NCBI GenBank assembly: GCA_017538795.1
Contig: JAFYIE010000030.1
Coordinates: forward strand, 33,326 to 97,325
From: Bacteroidales bacterium
GTDB taxonomy: Bacteria > Bacteroidota > Bacteroidia > Bacteroidales > F082
Length of the DNA stretch: 64,000 nt
Direction of reading: 5' to 3'
Shown here: positions 16,847 through 26,043 of the stretch, one piece after another
Position numbering within the stretch: position 1 is the first letter of the stretch
Layout of the letters: each line of letters starts with the position of its first letter
Translations under genes and position numbers: made by a program
The notes under the pieces: generated by a model
Databases searched by the model: none
What the model saw: the letters and a program-made list of their open reading frames with translations, nothing else
Told to the model about the DNA's origin: nothing

Positions 16847-17840
16847 ATTTATCATTGCTACCTAGCACGTTCACAATCTTGTGCATATACAACTCTTTCA
16901 TGTGATCGCGAGCCGGTCCTAAGTATTTACGAGGGTCGAACTCTGCCGGTTTCTCAGCAAATGCCTTGCGCACTGCCGCTGTCATGGCGAGACGGCTGTC
17001 GGAGTCGATGTTGATCTTGCAAACTGCCGATTTCGCTGCCTTGCGGAGCTGCTCCTCTGGGATGCCGACGGCTGCCTTCAATGCGCCACCGTATTTGTTG
17101 ATGGTATCGACATCCTCCTGCGGCACCGATGATGAGCCGTGAAGCACGATAGGGAAGCCCGGAAGCTCTTTCTCGATGGCCTCGAGTACGTCGAATGCGA
17201 GCGGTGGAGGCACCAAGCGGCCTGTCTTCGGGTCGACGGTGCACTGCTCTGGAGTAAATTTGTATGCTCCGTGTGATGTTCCAATTGAAATTGCAAGTGA
17301 ATCGACGCCTGTCTTGGTTACGAAGTCCACGACTTCTTCAGGTTTTGTGTAGTGACTTGCCTCAGCTGAGACCTCGTCTTCAACGCCTGCCAAAACGCCG
17401 AGTTCGCCTTCGACTGTCACGTCGTATTTGTGAGCGTAGTCGACGACTTTGCGGGTCAGAGCCACGTTTTTGTCGTATGGAAGTGCCGAGCCGTCGATCA
17501 TCACCGATGAGAATCCCATCTCGATGCAGTTTTTGCAGAGCTCGAACGAATCGCCGTGGTCGAGGTGCAGCACTATCTCAGGATGAGCGCAACCGAGTTC
17601 CTTGGCGTATGCCACAGCGCCTTCTGCCATGTAACGGAGCAAAGTCTGGTTTGCGTAGTTACGTGCGCCCTTTGAAATCTGAAGAATCACAGGCGATTTC
17701 GTCTCCACTGCCGCCATGATGATGGCCTGAAGCTGTTCCATATTATTGAAATTGAATGCCGGGATGGCATAGCCGCCATCGACCGCCTTTGCGAACATTT
17801 CACGGGTGTTCACCAGCCCTAAATCTTTGTAGTTAACCAT
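16836..17840 (-). CDS. fba: Class II fructose-bisphosphate aldolase
   Basis: Zinc-dependent aldolase that cleaves fructose 1,6-bisphosphate to dihydroxyacetone phosphate and glyceraldehyde 3-phosphate, or the reverse in gluconeogenesis; cytoplasmic. 334 aa. Motifs: VNTREMFAKAVDGGYAIPAFN, the metal-binding LHLDHGDSFE (~residues 91-100), VMIDGSALPYDKN, VEGELGVLAG and LAISIGTSHGAYKF. The C-terminal residues LSL and the stop fall inside a degenerate repeat array, so the natural end may have been slightly altered. Its promoter lies back to back with that of the lipoprotein gene at 17997. Confidence 0.95.
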   Translation of the reverse strand: MVNYKDLGLVNTREMFAKAVDGGYAIPAFNFNNMEQLQAIIMAAVETKSPVILQISKGARNYANQTLLRYMAEGAVAYAKELGCAHPEIVLHLDHGDSFELCKNCIEMGFSSVMIDGSALPYDKNVALTRKVVDYAHKYDVTVEGELGVLAGVEDEVSAEASHYTKPEEVVDFVTKTGVDSLAISIGTSHGAYKFTPEQCTVDPKTGRLVPPPLAFDVLEAIEKELPGFPIVLHGSSSVPQEDVDTINKYGGALKAAVGIPEEQLRKAAKSAVCKINIDSDSRLAMTAAVRKAFAEKPAEFDPRKYLGPARDHMKELYMHKIVNVLGSNDKLSL

Positions 17841-17870
17841 GATATGAAGTTTTTAATAATTTTCTATCTG

Positions 17871-17878
17871 CAAAATTA
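17871..17878 (-). promoter_or_regulatory. -7 element of fba promoter
   Basis: TAATTTTG on the minus strand, 30 bp upstream of the fba start, with a TTG about 20 bp further upstream (17899-17901 on the plus strand as CAA). Divergent from the promoter at 17940. Confidence 0.6.
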
Positions 17879-17939
17879 CAACTTTTCATCAAGTTTTACA
17901 ATTTTTTTATATAATTTATCATTCAATTCAAAAAATTCC

Positions 17940-17947
17940 TAACTTTG
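17940..17947 (+). promoter_or_regulatory. -7 element for the lipoprotein gene
   Basis: TAACTTTG matches TAnnTTTG, 49 bp upstream of ATG 17997. Confidence 0.5.
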
Positions 17948-17996
17948 TCATTACTTTTTTAAAAGTTGTTCACGACATGTAAAAGTGATTTGAGTT

Positions 17997-19928
17997 ATGA
18001 AAAAGATGTTTATAGCGATGGCTACAGTAATGATGATTATTGCTGTGGCTATGATTTCAGGATGTAAAAAAGATTCTTCAACGACTGGCTCTATAGAAGG
18101 GAAGCCAACCGTAAAAACAAAGAGCTTCGTTTTATTAGAAATTCCAATTACTGCAAAATGTTATGGAGTTGTTGAGGATGACGGAGGCTCTCCGATTTTA
18201 GCAAGAGGTATATGTTGGAATACAAGCGGGAATCCCACAATCAGCGATAATTATAAGAATGATGAGATTGCAGCTGTAGGCGAATTTCATGTGAAACTAA
18301 CAGGATTGGAGCCTAACACTAAATATTGTATACGGGCTTATGCCGCAAATGAAAATGGAACCGCTTATGGCGAACAAAAACATTTCACCACACCGGATAC
18401 GGGCGGTATTTCAGGCGAAATACAACGTATTCCTTATTTCCAAAACTTCGATACAGAATTCGGAACATATATCACAAAAAATGTTATCGGCGAACAGGAA
18501 TGGGAAATTAATTATTCGGCAGCAACTATCAAAGGTTATGACAATCTCGATTTATATGAAAATGAAGATTGGCTGATTTCATCGCCGGTATCGGTTACAG
18601 GAGTCAGTCACGCTAAAATGACTATGAATTATGTGGGTTGTTATTTTCTAGGTATTACTAACTACGTGACAGTTTGGGCGTCAACAGATTATAATTATGG
18701 TGATATGCCATCGACGGCGACATGGACCCGAGTTCCGGCGATTTTATATGAAAGTGATAATTGGTATGATTATAAGACAGCTGAGGTTGATCTTGACGAT
18801 TATTTGGGTCAAACTGTTACTTTAGCTGTAAAATATACATCTTACAATGGAAATGCCGGAGGAATCTCAATCAGGTCGATTTCTATAGAAGAAGGCGAAG
18901 TTTATGGTGGCGGCGCGACCCAAAACCTCCCTTATTTCCAAAGCTTTGAAAATGAATTCGGGACATATATCCCCAAGAGTGTCGTCGGTGACCTGGAATG
19001 GAATATCGACTATTCAACAGCTTGGATGCAAGGTTATTTATACAATTACAATAATAGTGGCAATGAATGTTTTGATAATGAAGACTGGCTGATATCTTCA
19101 CCAGTGTCACTTACTGGTGTTCAGCATGTCAAGATGGTCATGACTTATATAGGACGTTATTTTAATAGTTTTGGCATAAATAACGGTGTAACTATTTGGG
19201 TGTCAACTAATTATCATTATGGCGACATACCATCGATGGCGTCGTGGATCCAAATTCCGGCCAATTTGAAGCAAGCATCAAATTGGACCGATTTTTTGAC
19301 AGTAGAATTGAGTCTTGACGATTATATCGGACAAACAGTTACAGTTGCCGTGAAATATATTTCAAACACTGAAACAGCTGGCAATATCGAAATCCAGTCG
19401 ATTTCTGTTGAAGAAGGTGAAGTTTTAATACCATCGGGGACGGTTCTTTTTTCGGAAACATTCATGTCGGGCCAGGGCTCATTCGAAATTGTTGATATTA
19501 TCAAGCCTTATGAGTTGAGTTTCGTGTGGGAACATTCCAGCGCATATAGTTGCATGAAAGCAACCGGTCATACTGGAGGTACTGGCGGTCCGGACTATGA
19601 AACCGAGAGCTGGCTTATTTCTCCTAGTATCAGCTTGTCTGGAGTCACTTCTGCGGTTTTAAGCTTCAACCAGGCTGTCAACTATCTCGCACCTGACGGT
19701 TTTTTGTTTGTGATGATTTCAACCGATTATGTCAGCAATGTAGCTACAGCCACATGGCATGAGTTGAATGTCGACCAATGGCCTGCCGGTACAAGCTGGA
19801 ATTACACTAATTCTACCGCCGATTTATCACAGTATGTCGGTCGAAATGTTAATATAGCTTTCAAATATACCAGCGTTGAAACCGGCACATCAACATGGGA
19901 GATTAAAAATGTAGTGGTTAGAAATTAA
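17997..19928 (+). CDS. Surface lipoprotein with fibronectin-like and three anchor-J/cleaved-adhesin-type domains
   Basis: 643 aa. The lipoprotein signal ends at MISGCKK, with Cys about residue 23. Residues ~35-130 are a fibronectin III-like module (ARGICWNTSGNPTISD, then LTGLEPNTKYCIRAYAANENG, then YGEQKHFTTP). Three jelly-roll modules follow, each with an N-terminal phenylalanine-rich strand and an acidic DWLISSP or SWLISP motif: RIPYFQNFDTEFGTYI...EDWLISSPVSVTGV; LPYFQSFENEFGTYI...EDWLISSPVSLTGV; LFSETFMSGQGSFEI...SWLISPSISLSGV. The first two are close duplicates. Such modules occur in cleaved adhesins and carbohydrate-binding surface proteins. The ligand is unknown. Confidence 0.8.
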   Translation: MKKMFIAMATVMMIIAVAMISGCKKDSSTTGSIEGKPTVKTKSFVLLEIPITAKCYGVVEDDGGSPILARGICWNTSGNPTISDNYKNDEIAAVGEFHVKLTGLEPNTKYCIRAYAANENGTAYGEQKHFTTPDTGGISGEIQRIPYFQNFDTEFGTYITKNVIGEQEWEINYSAATIKGYDNLDLYENEDWLISSPVSVTGVSHAKMTMNYVGCYFLGITNYVTVWASTDYNYGDMPSTATWTRVPAILYESDNWYDYKTAEVDLDDYLGQTVTLAVKYTSYNGNAGGISIRSISIEEGEVYGGGATQNLPYFQSFENEFGTYIPKSVVGDLEWNIDYSTAWMQGYLYNYNNSGNECFDNEDWLISSPVSLTGVQHVKMVMTYIGRYFNSFGINNGVTIWVSTNYHYGDIPSMASWIQIPANLKQASNWTDFLTVELSLDDYIGQTVTVAVKYISNTETAGNIEIQSISVEEGEVLIPSGTVLFSETFMSGQGSFEIVDIIKPYELSFVWEHSSAYSCMKATGHTGGTGGPDYETESWLISPSISLSGVTSAVLSFNQAVNYLAPDGFLFVMISTDYVSNVATATWHELNVDQWPAGTSWNYTNSTADLSQYVGRNVNIAFKYTSVETGTSTWEIKNVVVRN

Positions 19929-20142
19929 TATTTTATGTCACAGCGAAACAAACCTGATAATAAAAAGAGGGTTTGGGTGATGTATATTATAATGAAGAGT
20001 TGCCTGTTTTGTTAAAATTTATTAACAATTAAAAAGCCTTAAAACTGTCATTGTTGCTATTGTAACAAATTGACAATCAATAATTTACAAAACCATTCAA
20101 AAATTAGTCATTTTTCATACGACTAATTCAAATCACCTATTG

Positions 20143-20150
20143 TAATTTTG
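20143..20150 (+). promoter_or_regulatory. -7 element for the ORF6N gene
   Basis: TAATTTTG sits 16 bp before ATG 20166. This favours ATG 20166 over the in-frame TTG at 20148, which lies inside the box. Confidence 0.65.
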
Positions 20151-20165
20151 CCTGAAAAAATAATT

Positions 20166-20783
20166 ATGGATGAAATAGAAAAGATACAACAGAAGATTTA
20201 CGAAGTAAATGGCAAAAAAGTGATGTTTGATGATGATCTGGCTTCGCTTTATGAAATAGAAACAAAACGTCTAAAAGAAGCTGTGAAAAGAAACATCCGC
20301 CGCTTCCCTGATGATTTTATGTTTGAAGTGACTCCGCATGAAAGAAAAACTGTAATTGAAAAACAAAAACTATTAAAAATATCTGATAATGAAGATGTTA
20401 TAATCTTGAGGTCGCAATTTGCGACCTCAAGATGGGGCGGAAGTCGCTATAAATCTTTCGCTTTTACTGAACTTGGAGTGGCGATGTTTAGCTCTGTTCT
20501 CAATTCCGACAAGGCAATAGATATCAACATTAAGATTATGCGAGCTTTTGTCGAATTACGAAACTTGGCAAAATATGTTTCTGATAATTATGAAGTATTG
20601 CATAAAGAAATAAATGATATTAAAATTTATATCGAAGAAATTCTGGAAGACCAAAATGATATAAATGAAGACCATCAGGCTCAACTTGATGCCATCAGTA
20701 TTGCTTTGTCGGAATTACAAAATGATAACAATGCATTGGCTAATAGGAGATTGATAGGATTTAGACGGGAAGAAAAAAACTAA
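20166..20783 (+). CDS. ORF6N-domain protein
   Basis: 205 aa from ATG 20166 (MDEIEKIQQK). The ORF6N domain, a KilA-N-associated DNA-binding-type module known from phages and accessory DNA, covers residues ~5-110: IYEVNGKKVMFDDDLASLYE, RLKEAVKRNIRRFPDDFMFE, LRSQFATSRWGGSRYKS and FAFTELGVAMFSSVLNSDKA. The C-terminal ~90 residues are helical and acidic (IYIEEILEDQNDINEDHQ). A perfect 14-bp inverted repeat at 20403-20433 encodes the LRSQFATSR segment. It sits between 22-bp direct repeats. It may regulate transcription or be a remnant of a mobile element. Confidence 0.85.
   Translation: MDEIEKIQQKIYEVNGKKVMFDDDLASLYEIETKRLKEAVKRNIRRFPDDFMFEVTPHERKTVIEKQKLLKISDNEDVIILRSQFATSRWGGSRYKSFAFTELGVAMFSSVLNSDKAIDINIKIMRAFVELRNLAKYVSDNYEVLHKEINDIKIYIEEILEDQNDINEDHQAQLDAISIALSELQNDNNALANRRLIGFRREEKN
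20403..20433. repeat. Perfect 14-bp hairpin inside the ORF6N coding region
   Basis: ATCTTGAGGTCGCA and its exact reverse complement TGCGACCTCAAGAT are separated by only ATT. It encodes the conserved ILRSQFATSR part of the domain. The mRNA would form a strong stem here. Confidence 0.9.
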
Positions 20784-20809
20784 CGTCTAATGTCTAAAGT
20801 CTAAGGTCT
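20781..20809. repeat. Degenerate GTCTAAA-type repeat array
   Basis: TAACGTCTAATGTCTAAAGTC and variants begin at the ORF6N stop codon (20781-20783) and run up to the -7 box of the next gene. Confidence 0.6.
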
Positions 20810-20815
20810 TTTTGC

Positions 20816-20823
20816 TATCTTTG
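20816..20823 (+). promoter_or_regulatory. -7 element of the YfcC-family gene
   Basis: TATCTTTG, 13 bp before ATG 20837. Confidence 0.65.
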
Positions 20824-20836
20824 CAAAAAATATTTT

Positions 20837-22423
20837 ATGTCACAGCGAAAAGTACCGCATACCTACGTCATCGTTTTCTGCATCATAGTGGTCGCCGCCA
20901 TCATGACCTGGTTTATCAAGCCGGGAATGTACGTCGACGGGCAGTTCTATTATGAAGAGGACTTACCCGCTGAGTATCAAGAAGTTTTCCATCCTGAAGC
21001 TCAGACGTGGCAGGTGTTTTCGGCGCTTTTCAACGGCTTCGTGCAACAGTCGAAAATCATCATTTTCATCTTGATGATTGGCGGCGCGTTCTGGATCATG
21101 AACAAAAGCCGCGCCATCGACATGGGTATTTTTTCTTTCCTGAAATTCACGCAACGACTTGAAAATCATAAGTTTATAAGCTTTTTAGGCATCGACAACA
21201 TCATCATCGTGCTGATAATGCTGCTTTTCAGTCTATTTGGTGCGATTTTCGGGATGAGCGAGGAGTGCATCGCCTTTGTGATAATCATCATACCGCTCGC
21301 AATATCAATGGGTTACGACAGCATCGTGGGATTGTGCATGGTGTATGTTGCGGCGCATATCGGCTTTGCGGGAGCTATTTTGAACCCGTTTACGATAGGC
21401 ATAGCGCAGGGAATCGCCGACGTGCCGCTGTTTTCGGGCATCGGCTACCGCATCTTCTGCTGGGTGATTATCAATATCTTCGGCATCGCATTCGTGCTGC
21501 ATTACGCTCACAAAGTGAAGAAAAATCCGAAGATTTCAATCATGTACGACGATGATGCATATTGGCGAAAAAACAGCGTGGCGCAAGGGCAGGAGTTTGA
21601 GCATTATGTGCCTCGTGCAGCATGGTTTGTTTACGCTTTCCTGCTTATCGCAATGGTGATTTTCTCGTATCTGAACCCGAAAACAACTCTCGTTATCGGC
21701 TCCAGTGCCTTCGTGATGCCGATAATCCCTATTTTGACAGGATTTTTCGCCATTTTGGGCGCGTTTTCGTTAAGAAAAACAGTTCATAACTTCATTTTGC
21801 TGCTGCTTCTTTACACCATCATCTACCTCATCGTCGGCGTGATGGGTTACGGCTGGTATGTGATGGAAATCGCGTCGCTGTTCCTCGCCATGGGAATATG
21901 CAGTGGAGTGGCTATCGGCAAGAGCGCCAGCGACATAGCGAAGTTATTTATAGAGGGAATGAGCGATATTTTATCGGCTGCGGTTGTCGTCGGATTGGCT
22001 GGCGGCATCGTGATAATCCTGCAAAGCGGCGGCATCATTGACACGATTTTGTACGGCTTGTCCAAGTCGATGTCCGACTTTGGCAAGGTGGCGTCGGTGG
22101 AGATAATGTATGGTATTCAGACACTTATAAACATCATTATACCGTCAGGTTCGGCGAAAGCGGCCATCACCATGCCGATTATGGCGCCGTTCAGCGACCT
22201 CATCGGGGTGTGCCGTCAAGCCACCGTGATGGCGTTCCAGTTCGGCGACGGCTTCACCAACATGATAACGCCAACGTCAGGAGTCCTCATCGGAGCCCTC
22301 GGCGTAGCAAAAATCCCATATCAGAAATGGTTCAAATGGGTTTGGAAGTTCATTTTGATGATGATAATTTTAGGTGGAATATTGTTGATACCAACAGTTT
22401 TAATGAATTTAGAAGGATTTTAA
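20837..22423 (+). CDS. YfcC/DcuC-type membrane carrier
   Basis: A 528-aa integral membrane protein of the YfcC branch of the C4-dicarboxylate carrier superfamily, with about 12-13 membrane segments. It begins with a short cytoplasmic start ([21 protein letters not shown]) and a periplasmic-type loop [17 protein letters not shown]. Conserved features are [35 protein letters not shown]-like [18 protein letters not shown], and near the C-terminus [18 protein letters not shown] and [22 protein letters not shown]. Members move amino acids, dipeptides or dicarboxylates; the substrate here cannot be read from sequence. The downstream ABC ATPase and serine dehydratase suggest amino-acid or peptide uptake (inference). 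Confidence 0.85.
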   Translation: MSQRKVPHTYVIVFCIIVVAAIMTWFIKPGMYVDGQFYYEEDLPAEYQEVFHPEAQTWQVFSALFNGFVQQSKIIIFILMIGGAFWIMNKSRAIDMGIFSFLKFTQRLENHKFISFLGIDNIIIVLIMLLFSLFGAIFGMSEECIAFVIIIIPLAISMGYDSIVGLCMVYVAAHIGFAGAILNPFTIGIAQGIADVPLFSGIGYRIFCWVIINIFGIAFVLHYAHKVKKNPKISIMYDDDAYWRKNSVAQGQEFEHYVPRAAWFVYAFLLIAMVIFSYLNPKTTLVIGSSAFVMPIIPILTGFFAILGAFSLRKTVHNFILLLLLYTIIYLIVGVMGYGWYVMEIASLFLAMGICSGVAIGKSASDIAKLFIEGMSDILSAAVVVGLAGGIVIILQSGGIIDTILYGLSKSMSDFGKVASVEIMYGIQTLINIIIPSGSAKAAITMPIMAPFSDLIGVCRQATVMAFQFGDGFTNMITPTSGVLIGALGVAKIPYQKWFKWVWKFILMMIILGGILLIPTVLMNLEGF

Positions 22424-22430
22424 AATCTCA

Positions 22431-22468
22431 ACTACTAACTGCTAACTTCTAACTGCTAACTAATAACT
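22431..22468. repeat. Degenerate CTAACT-type repeat array
   Basis: Five or so variants of ACTGCTAAC / TTCTAACTG / AATAACTG fill the gap between the YfcC and ABC genes and end 4 bp before ATG 22473. Confidence 0.55.
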
Positions 22469-22472
22469 GAAC

Positions 22473-24209
22473 ATGGCACTGTTAACCATAAAAAACTTAA
22501 AGGTGAGTTTCCTTCGCGATGGCGAATGGAACGAGGCGGTGCATGGTGTCAGTTTTGAGGTGCCGAAAGGCAAAACCCTTGGAATTGTTGGTGAATCAGG
22601 TTCTGGAAAGTCGGTGAGTAACCTTGCGGTGATGCGGCTGCTGAACGAGAAACAATCGAAAATCACAGCCGACGAAATCACCCTCGACGGGAAAGATATC
22701 CTCCATCTTTCTGAAAACAAAATGCACGACATCCGCGGCAAGCGCATCGCCATGATATTCCAGGAGCCGATGACGTCGCTGAATCCCGTGTTCCAGTGCG
22801 GTTTCCAGGTTACAGAAGCAATTTTAGCTCACGAAGATGTCACCGAAGAAGAGGCGAAGGCACGCGTCATATCTCTGTTCAAAAAAGTGATGCTGCCACG
22901 CCCTGAGTCCATCTATAAGAGCTACCCTCATGAGCTCTCCGGCGGTCAAAAACAACGCGTGATGATTGCCATGGCACTCGCCTGCAACCCTGAATTGCTC
23001 ATCGCAGATGAGCCTACCACAGCTTTGGATGTTACTGTTCAGAAAGAGATCCTGAAATTGCTGAAAGAGCTGCAAAGAGGCACAACCCCTAATGCCCTTA
23101 CAGCCTCTGTGCCCACCCCGCTTTCAATGATCTTCATTTCCCACGATCTTGGTGTCGTCTCCGAAGTCTCCGATTACATCCTCGTCATGCACAACGGTCG
23201 CGTTGTCGAATTCGGCGAATCCTCTAAAATCCTTAATGACCCTAAAGACCCTTACACCAAAGGTCTTCTCGCTTGCCGCCCTCCGATGGATTACCGCCTG
23301 AAGCGACTTCCAATCGTGAAAGAATTCCTCGACGGCACTTGGAAAGAAGACGCTGATTTTAAGCAGCAACTTGTTGTCACTCAAGAGGAAAGAAACAAAC
23401 ATCTCGAACAATTATATTCGCAAAAACCGATTTTGAAGGTTGAACATCTGAAGACTTGGTTCCCGCTGAAAAAAGGTGTCTTCAACCGTGTTTACGATCA
23501 CGTGAAAGCTGTCGACGACGTGAGTTTTGAGGTTTATCCTGGTGAAACACTCGGTCTCGTGGGTGAATCAGGTTGCGGAAAAACTACCCTCGGTCGCTCG
23601 ATTTTACGTCTTGTTGAACCTTCCGAAGGCAAAATCATCTTCGACGGCAAAGATGTTATGTCGCTGAGCGGCAACGATTTGCGTGAATATCGCAAGCATG
23701 CTCAAATTGTCTTTCAAGACCCTTATTCGTCGCTGAACCCGAAGATGCGCATCGGCGACGCGATAGCGGAGCCGATGTTGGTGCATGGACTCGAACCTGA
23801 CGCGAAAAAACGTCGCGACAAAGTGTGTGAGCTGCTCACCGAGGTTGGACTGCAACCTGAACATTATCAGCGTTATCCGCATGAGTTCTCTGGCGGTCAG
23901 CGACAAAGAATCTGCATCGCAAGGGCGCTTGCTGTGCATCCGAAACTGATAATCTGCGACGAGTCGGTGTCGGCACTCGACGTCTCGGTACAGGCGCAGG
24001 TCTTAAATCTGCTGAACCGCCTCAAAAAAGACTTCGGCTTCACCTACATCTTCATCTCTCACGATCTCAGCGTGGTCCGCTTCATGTCCGACCGCATCCT
24101 CGTGATGTACAACGGAAAACCAGTGGAACTCGGCGACGCCGATGAGATTTTCAACAACCCGAAAAATGACTATACAAAGAAGTTAATAAACGCAATTCCC
24201 AAGATATGA
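22473..24209 (+). CDS. Fused oligopeptide/dipeptide ABC transporter ATPase (DppD-DppF type)
   Basis: 578 aa with two complete nucleotide-binding domains. NBD1: Walker [24 protein letters not shown], signature LSGGQKQRV, Walker [23 protein letters not shown]2: Walker [53 protein letters not shown]. This fused form drives import of di- and oligopeptides with separate permeases and a binding protein, which are not in this window. Between LLKELQ and [13 protein letters not shown]1 carries an extra ~11 residues ([14 protein letters not shown]) compared with the same place in NBD2. The DNA for it is repeat-like (23076-23117). It overlaps the next gene by 4 bp (ATGA). Confidence 0.9.
   Translation: MALLTIKNLKVSFLRDGEWNEAVHGVSFEVPKGKTLGIVGESGSGKSVSNLAVMRLLNEKQSKITADEITLDGKDILHLSENKMHDIRGKRIAMIFQEPMTSLNPVFQCGFQVTEAILAHEDVTEEEAKARVISLFKKVMLPRPESIYKSYPHELSGGQKQRVMIAMALACNPELLIADEPTTALDVTVQKEILKLLKELQRGTTPNALTASVPTPLSMIFISHDLGVVSEVSDYILVMHNGRVVEFGESSKILNDPKDPYTKGLLACRPPMDYRLKRLPIVKEFLDGTWKEDADFKQQLVVTQEERNKHLEQLYSQKPILKVEHLKTWFPLKKGVFNRVYDHVKAVDDVSFEVYPGETLGLVGESGCGKTTLGRSILRLVEPSEGKIIFDGKDVMSLSGNDLREYRKHAQIVFQDPYSSLNPKMRIGDAIAEPMLVHGLEPDAKKRRDKVCELLTEVGLQPEHYQRYPHEFSGGQRQRICIARALAVHPKLIICDESVSALDVSVQAQVLNLLNRLKKDFGFTYIFISHDLSVVRFMSDRILVMYNGKPVELGDADEIFNNPKNDYTKKLINAIPKI
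23076..23117. repeat. Short repeat-like insertion inside the ABC gene
   Basis: About 42 bp with GGCACA near the left and TGTGCC near the right, C-rich and unlike its surroundings. It encodes [14 protein letters not shown], which is absent from the equivalent position of NBD2 of the same protein. No second copy is seen in this window, so the family assignment is tentative. Confidence 0.45.
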
Positions 24210-25414
24210 AAACTATTAAAGAAATTTATCGAATAGGACATGGCCCCTCATCATCTCATACCATGGCTCCTCGCTTCGCTGCCGAGCAGTTCCTCGAGCG
24301 TCATCCTGATGCCGCAGCATTTGAAGTCACGCTTTACGGAAGCCTCGCCGCCACTGGCAAAGGCCACTTCACCGATGTCGCTATCCTCGAAGTGCTGCAG
24401 CCTCATGCCAAGGTCAATATCGTGTGGCAGCCAAAAATATTCTTGCCATATCATCCTAACGGCATGACATTCAAGGCTTTAGATAAAAATGAGAAAGTCC
24501 TTGAAGAGTGGACTGTTTACAGTGTTGGCGGTGGTGCTCTCGAAGAGGAAGGCAAGCCGTCGCATCTTCCTGACCTTTATCCGCTGACGAAGATGACCGA
24601 CATCATGAAATGGTGCGAGCAGAATGGTAAGACATATTGGGAATACGTGCTTGAAAGTGAGAAAGACGACACGCTTATTCCGCATATAAAAGATGTGTGG
24701 GAGACCATGAAAAACGCTGTTGAGCGTGGAATGCGCGCTGAAGGACGTCTGCCGGGACCCCTTAACCTGCCTCGAAAAGCCGCTCAGTATAACATCAAGG
24801 CGATGGGTTATCAGCATACGTTGAGAAGCCGTGGTCTCGTGTTTTCGTGCGCTCTCGCTGTCGCCGAAGAGAATGCTTCCGGCGGACTCATCGTGACGGC
24901 TCCTACATGCGGTTCGTGCGGTGTGCTGCCTGCGGTTTTGTATCATCTTTGGAGAAGTTATAACTTTGATGAGGCGCGCATCTATCGTGCTTTGATAACA
25001 GCAGGTTTAATCGGAAATATCGTCAAGACCAATGCCTCTATCTCTGGTGCCGAAGTGGGTTGCCAGGGCGAGGTTGGAGTGGCTTGCGCAATGGCTGCCG
25101 GAGCTGCTTGCCAGCTGTTCGGAGGCAGTGTGGCGCAAATAGAATATGCTTGCGAGATGGCTCTTGAACATCACCTCGGCATGACCTGCGATCCTGTCTG
25201 CGGCCTTGTCCAGATTCCGTGCATCGAGCGCAACGCCTTCGCCGCCGCCCGCGCCTTCGACTGCAACATCTACTCGACATTCAGCGATGGCCGCCACCGC
25301 GTATCCTTCGACAAAGTGGTCGCCACCATGAACAAAACTGGACGTGACATCCCTTATCTTTACAGGGAAACCTCAGAAGGAGGCCTTGCCGAAGATTACA
25401 AACAAATGGAATAA
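24206..25414 (+). CDS. sdaA: L-serine ammonia-lyase, iron-sulfur type
   Basis: Converts L-serine to pyruvate and ammonia in the cytoplasm using a [4Fe-4S] cluster. At 402 aa it combines the beta domain ([21 protein letters not shown] at the N-terminus; [13 protein letters not shown]) with the alpha domain ([71 protein letters not shown]). The cluster cysteines are in TCGSCG, the GCQGE loop and CDPVCG. It is translationally coupled to the peptide transporter ATPase upstream (4-bp overlap) and to thpR downstream (1-bp overlap). It likely feeds peptide-derived serine into pyruvate metabolism. Confidence 0.92.
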   Translation: MKTIKEIYRIGHGPSSSHTMAPRFAAEQFLERHPDAAAFEVTLYGSLAATGKGHFTDVAILEVLQPHAKVNIVWQPKIFLPYHPNGMTFKALDKNEKVLEEWTVYSVGGGALEEEGKPSHLPDLYPLTKMTDIMKWCEQNGKTYWEYVLESEKDDTLIPHIKDVWETMKNAVERGMRAEGRLPGPLNLPRKAAQYNIKAMGYQHTLRSRGLVFSCALAVAEENASGGLIVTAPTCGSCGVLPAVLYHLWRSYNFDEARIYRALITAGLIGNIVKTNASISGAEVGCQGEVGVACAMAAGAACQLFGGSVAQIEYACEMALEHHLGMTCDPVCGLVQIPCIERNAFAAARAFDCNIYSTFSDGRHRVSFDKVVATMNKTGRDIPYLYRETSEGGLAEDYKQME

Positions 25415-26010
25415 TGAAACGACTATTTTTAGCAATTCCAATTCAAACTGAAAACAACGGCTTCAAACCGCTGCTTGATAGCTTACGCCGTAGCTTATCG
25501 CACGAAAAAATGATAAACTGGGTGCGTCCGACAAATATACATTTAACTTTGAAATTCATTGGCGAAACTCCACCTCAAGACGAGCCCAAAATCATCGACG
25601 CCGTCACTAAAGTCCTTGAAAATCAAAAGAGTTTCACCATGGACTTCAACCGCACCGGAATCTTCGGCGCCCGCTATGCCCCGCGCGTGCTCTGGCTCGG
25701 CATGCAGCAAACACCAGAAGAGTTGCTAAATCTCGAAGAATCTGTTTTAACTGCATTCGATAACATTGGTTATCAACGAGATAGACAAAATTTCGTTCCT
25801 CATCTCACGCTTGGCCGCATCAAAGACCTCTGCGAGAAGCAGTATTTTCAAAAAGTTGTCCAAGCCATCGAGCAGAAATCCTACATCCACCAGGAAGTGA
25901 ACGAAATCATCCTCTTCCAGAGCATCTTGCGACCGGAAGGAGCAATGTACAAAGTGGTGAAAAAGTGGTATTTGTCAGAAAAAATCTCACATCTAACGTC
26001 TAACTTCTAA
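25414..26010 (+). CDS. thpR: RNA 2',3'-cyclic phosphodiesterase
   Basis: A 2H phosphoesterase of the LigT/ThpR family; it opens 2',3'-cyclic phosphates at RNA ends. 198 aa, the usual length. The two HxTx motifs are HLTL at residues ~47-50 (RPTNIHLTLKFIGE) and HLTL at ~131-134 (FVPHLTLGRI). The start codon shares one base with the serine dehydratase stop (TAATG). The 3' end runs into a degenerate repeat array before the glycosyltransferase promoter. Confidence 0.9.
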   Translation: MKRLFLAIPIQTENNGFKPLLDSLRRSLSHEKMINWVRPTNIHLTLKFIGETPPQDEPKIIDAVTKVLENQKSFTMDFNRTGIFGARYAPRVLWLGMQQTPEELLNLEESVLTAFDNIGYQRDRQNFVPHLTLGRIKDLCEKQYFQKVVQAIEQKSYIHQEVNEIILFQSILRPEGAMYKVVKKWYLSEKISHLTSNF

Positions 26011-26015
26011 AGTCT
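25991..26015. repeat. Degenerate GTCTAAA-type repeat at the thpR stop
   Basis: ATCTAACGTCTAACTTCTAA and AGTCT overlap the last codons and stop of thpR and end 6 bp before the next -7 box. Confidence 0.55.
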
Positions 26016-26021
26016 TTTTAT

Positions 26022-26029
26022 TATCTTTG
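26022..26029 (+). promoter_or_regulatory. -7 element for the glycosyltransferase operon
   Basis: TATCTTTG, 14 bp before ATG 26044, ahead of four overlapping or adjacent glycosyltransferase genes. Confidence 0.7.
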
Positions 26030-26043
26030 CAAAAAATTGTGCG

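Larger units (their letters stand above)
19927..20850 (+). repeat. 22-bp direct repeats flanking the ORF6N gene
   Basis: An identical 22-bp string, AATATTTT followed by ATGTCACAGCGAAA, occurs at 19927-19948 and 20829-20850. The right copy is the start of the YfcC gene (MSQRK). The left copy begins just inside the lipoprotein stop and opens a 26-codon dead-end frame (MSQRNKPDNKK and on). The ORF6N gene and its promoter lie between them. Confidence 0.75.

Noticed and set aside
19937-20017. 26-codon frame starting MSQRNKPDNKK
   Set aside because: It starts in the left copy of the 22-bp repeat, ends quickly and has no recognisable product; treated as a by-product of the duplication.
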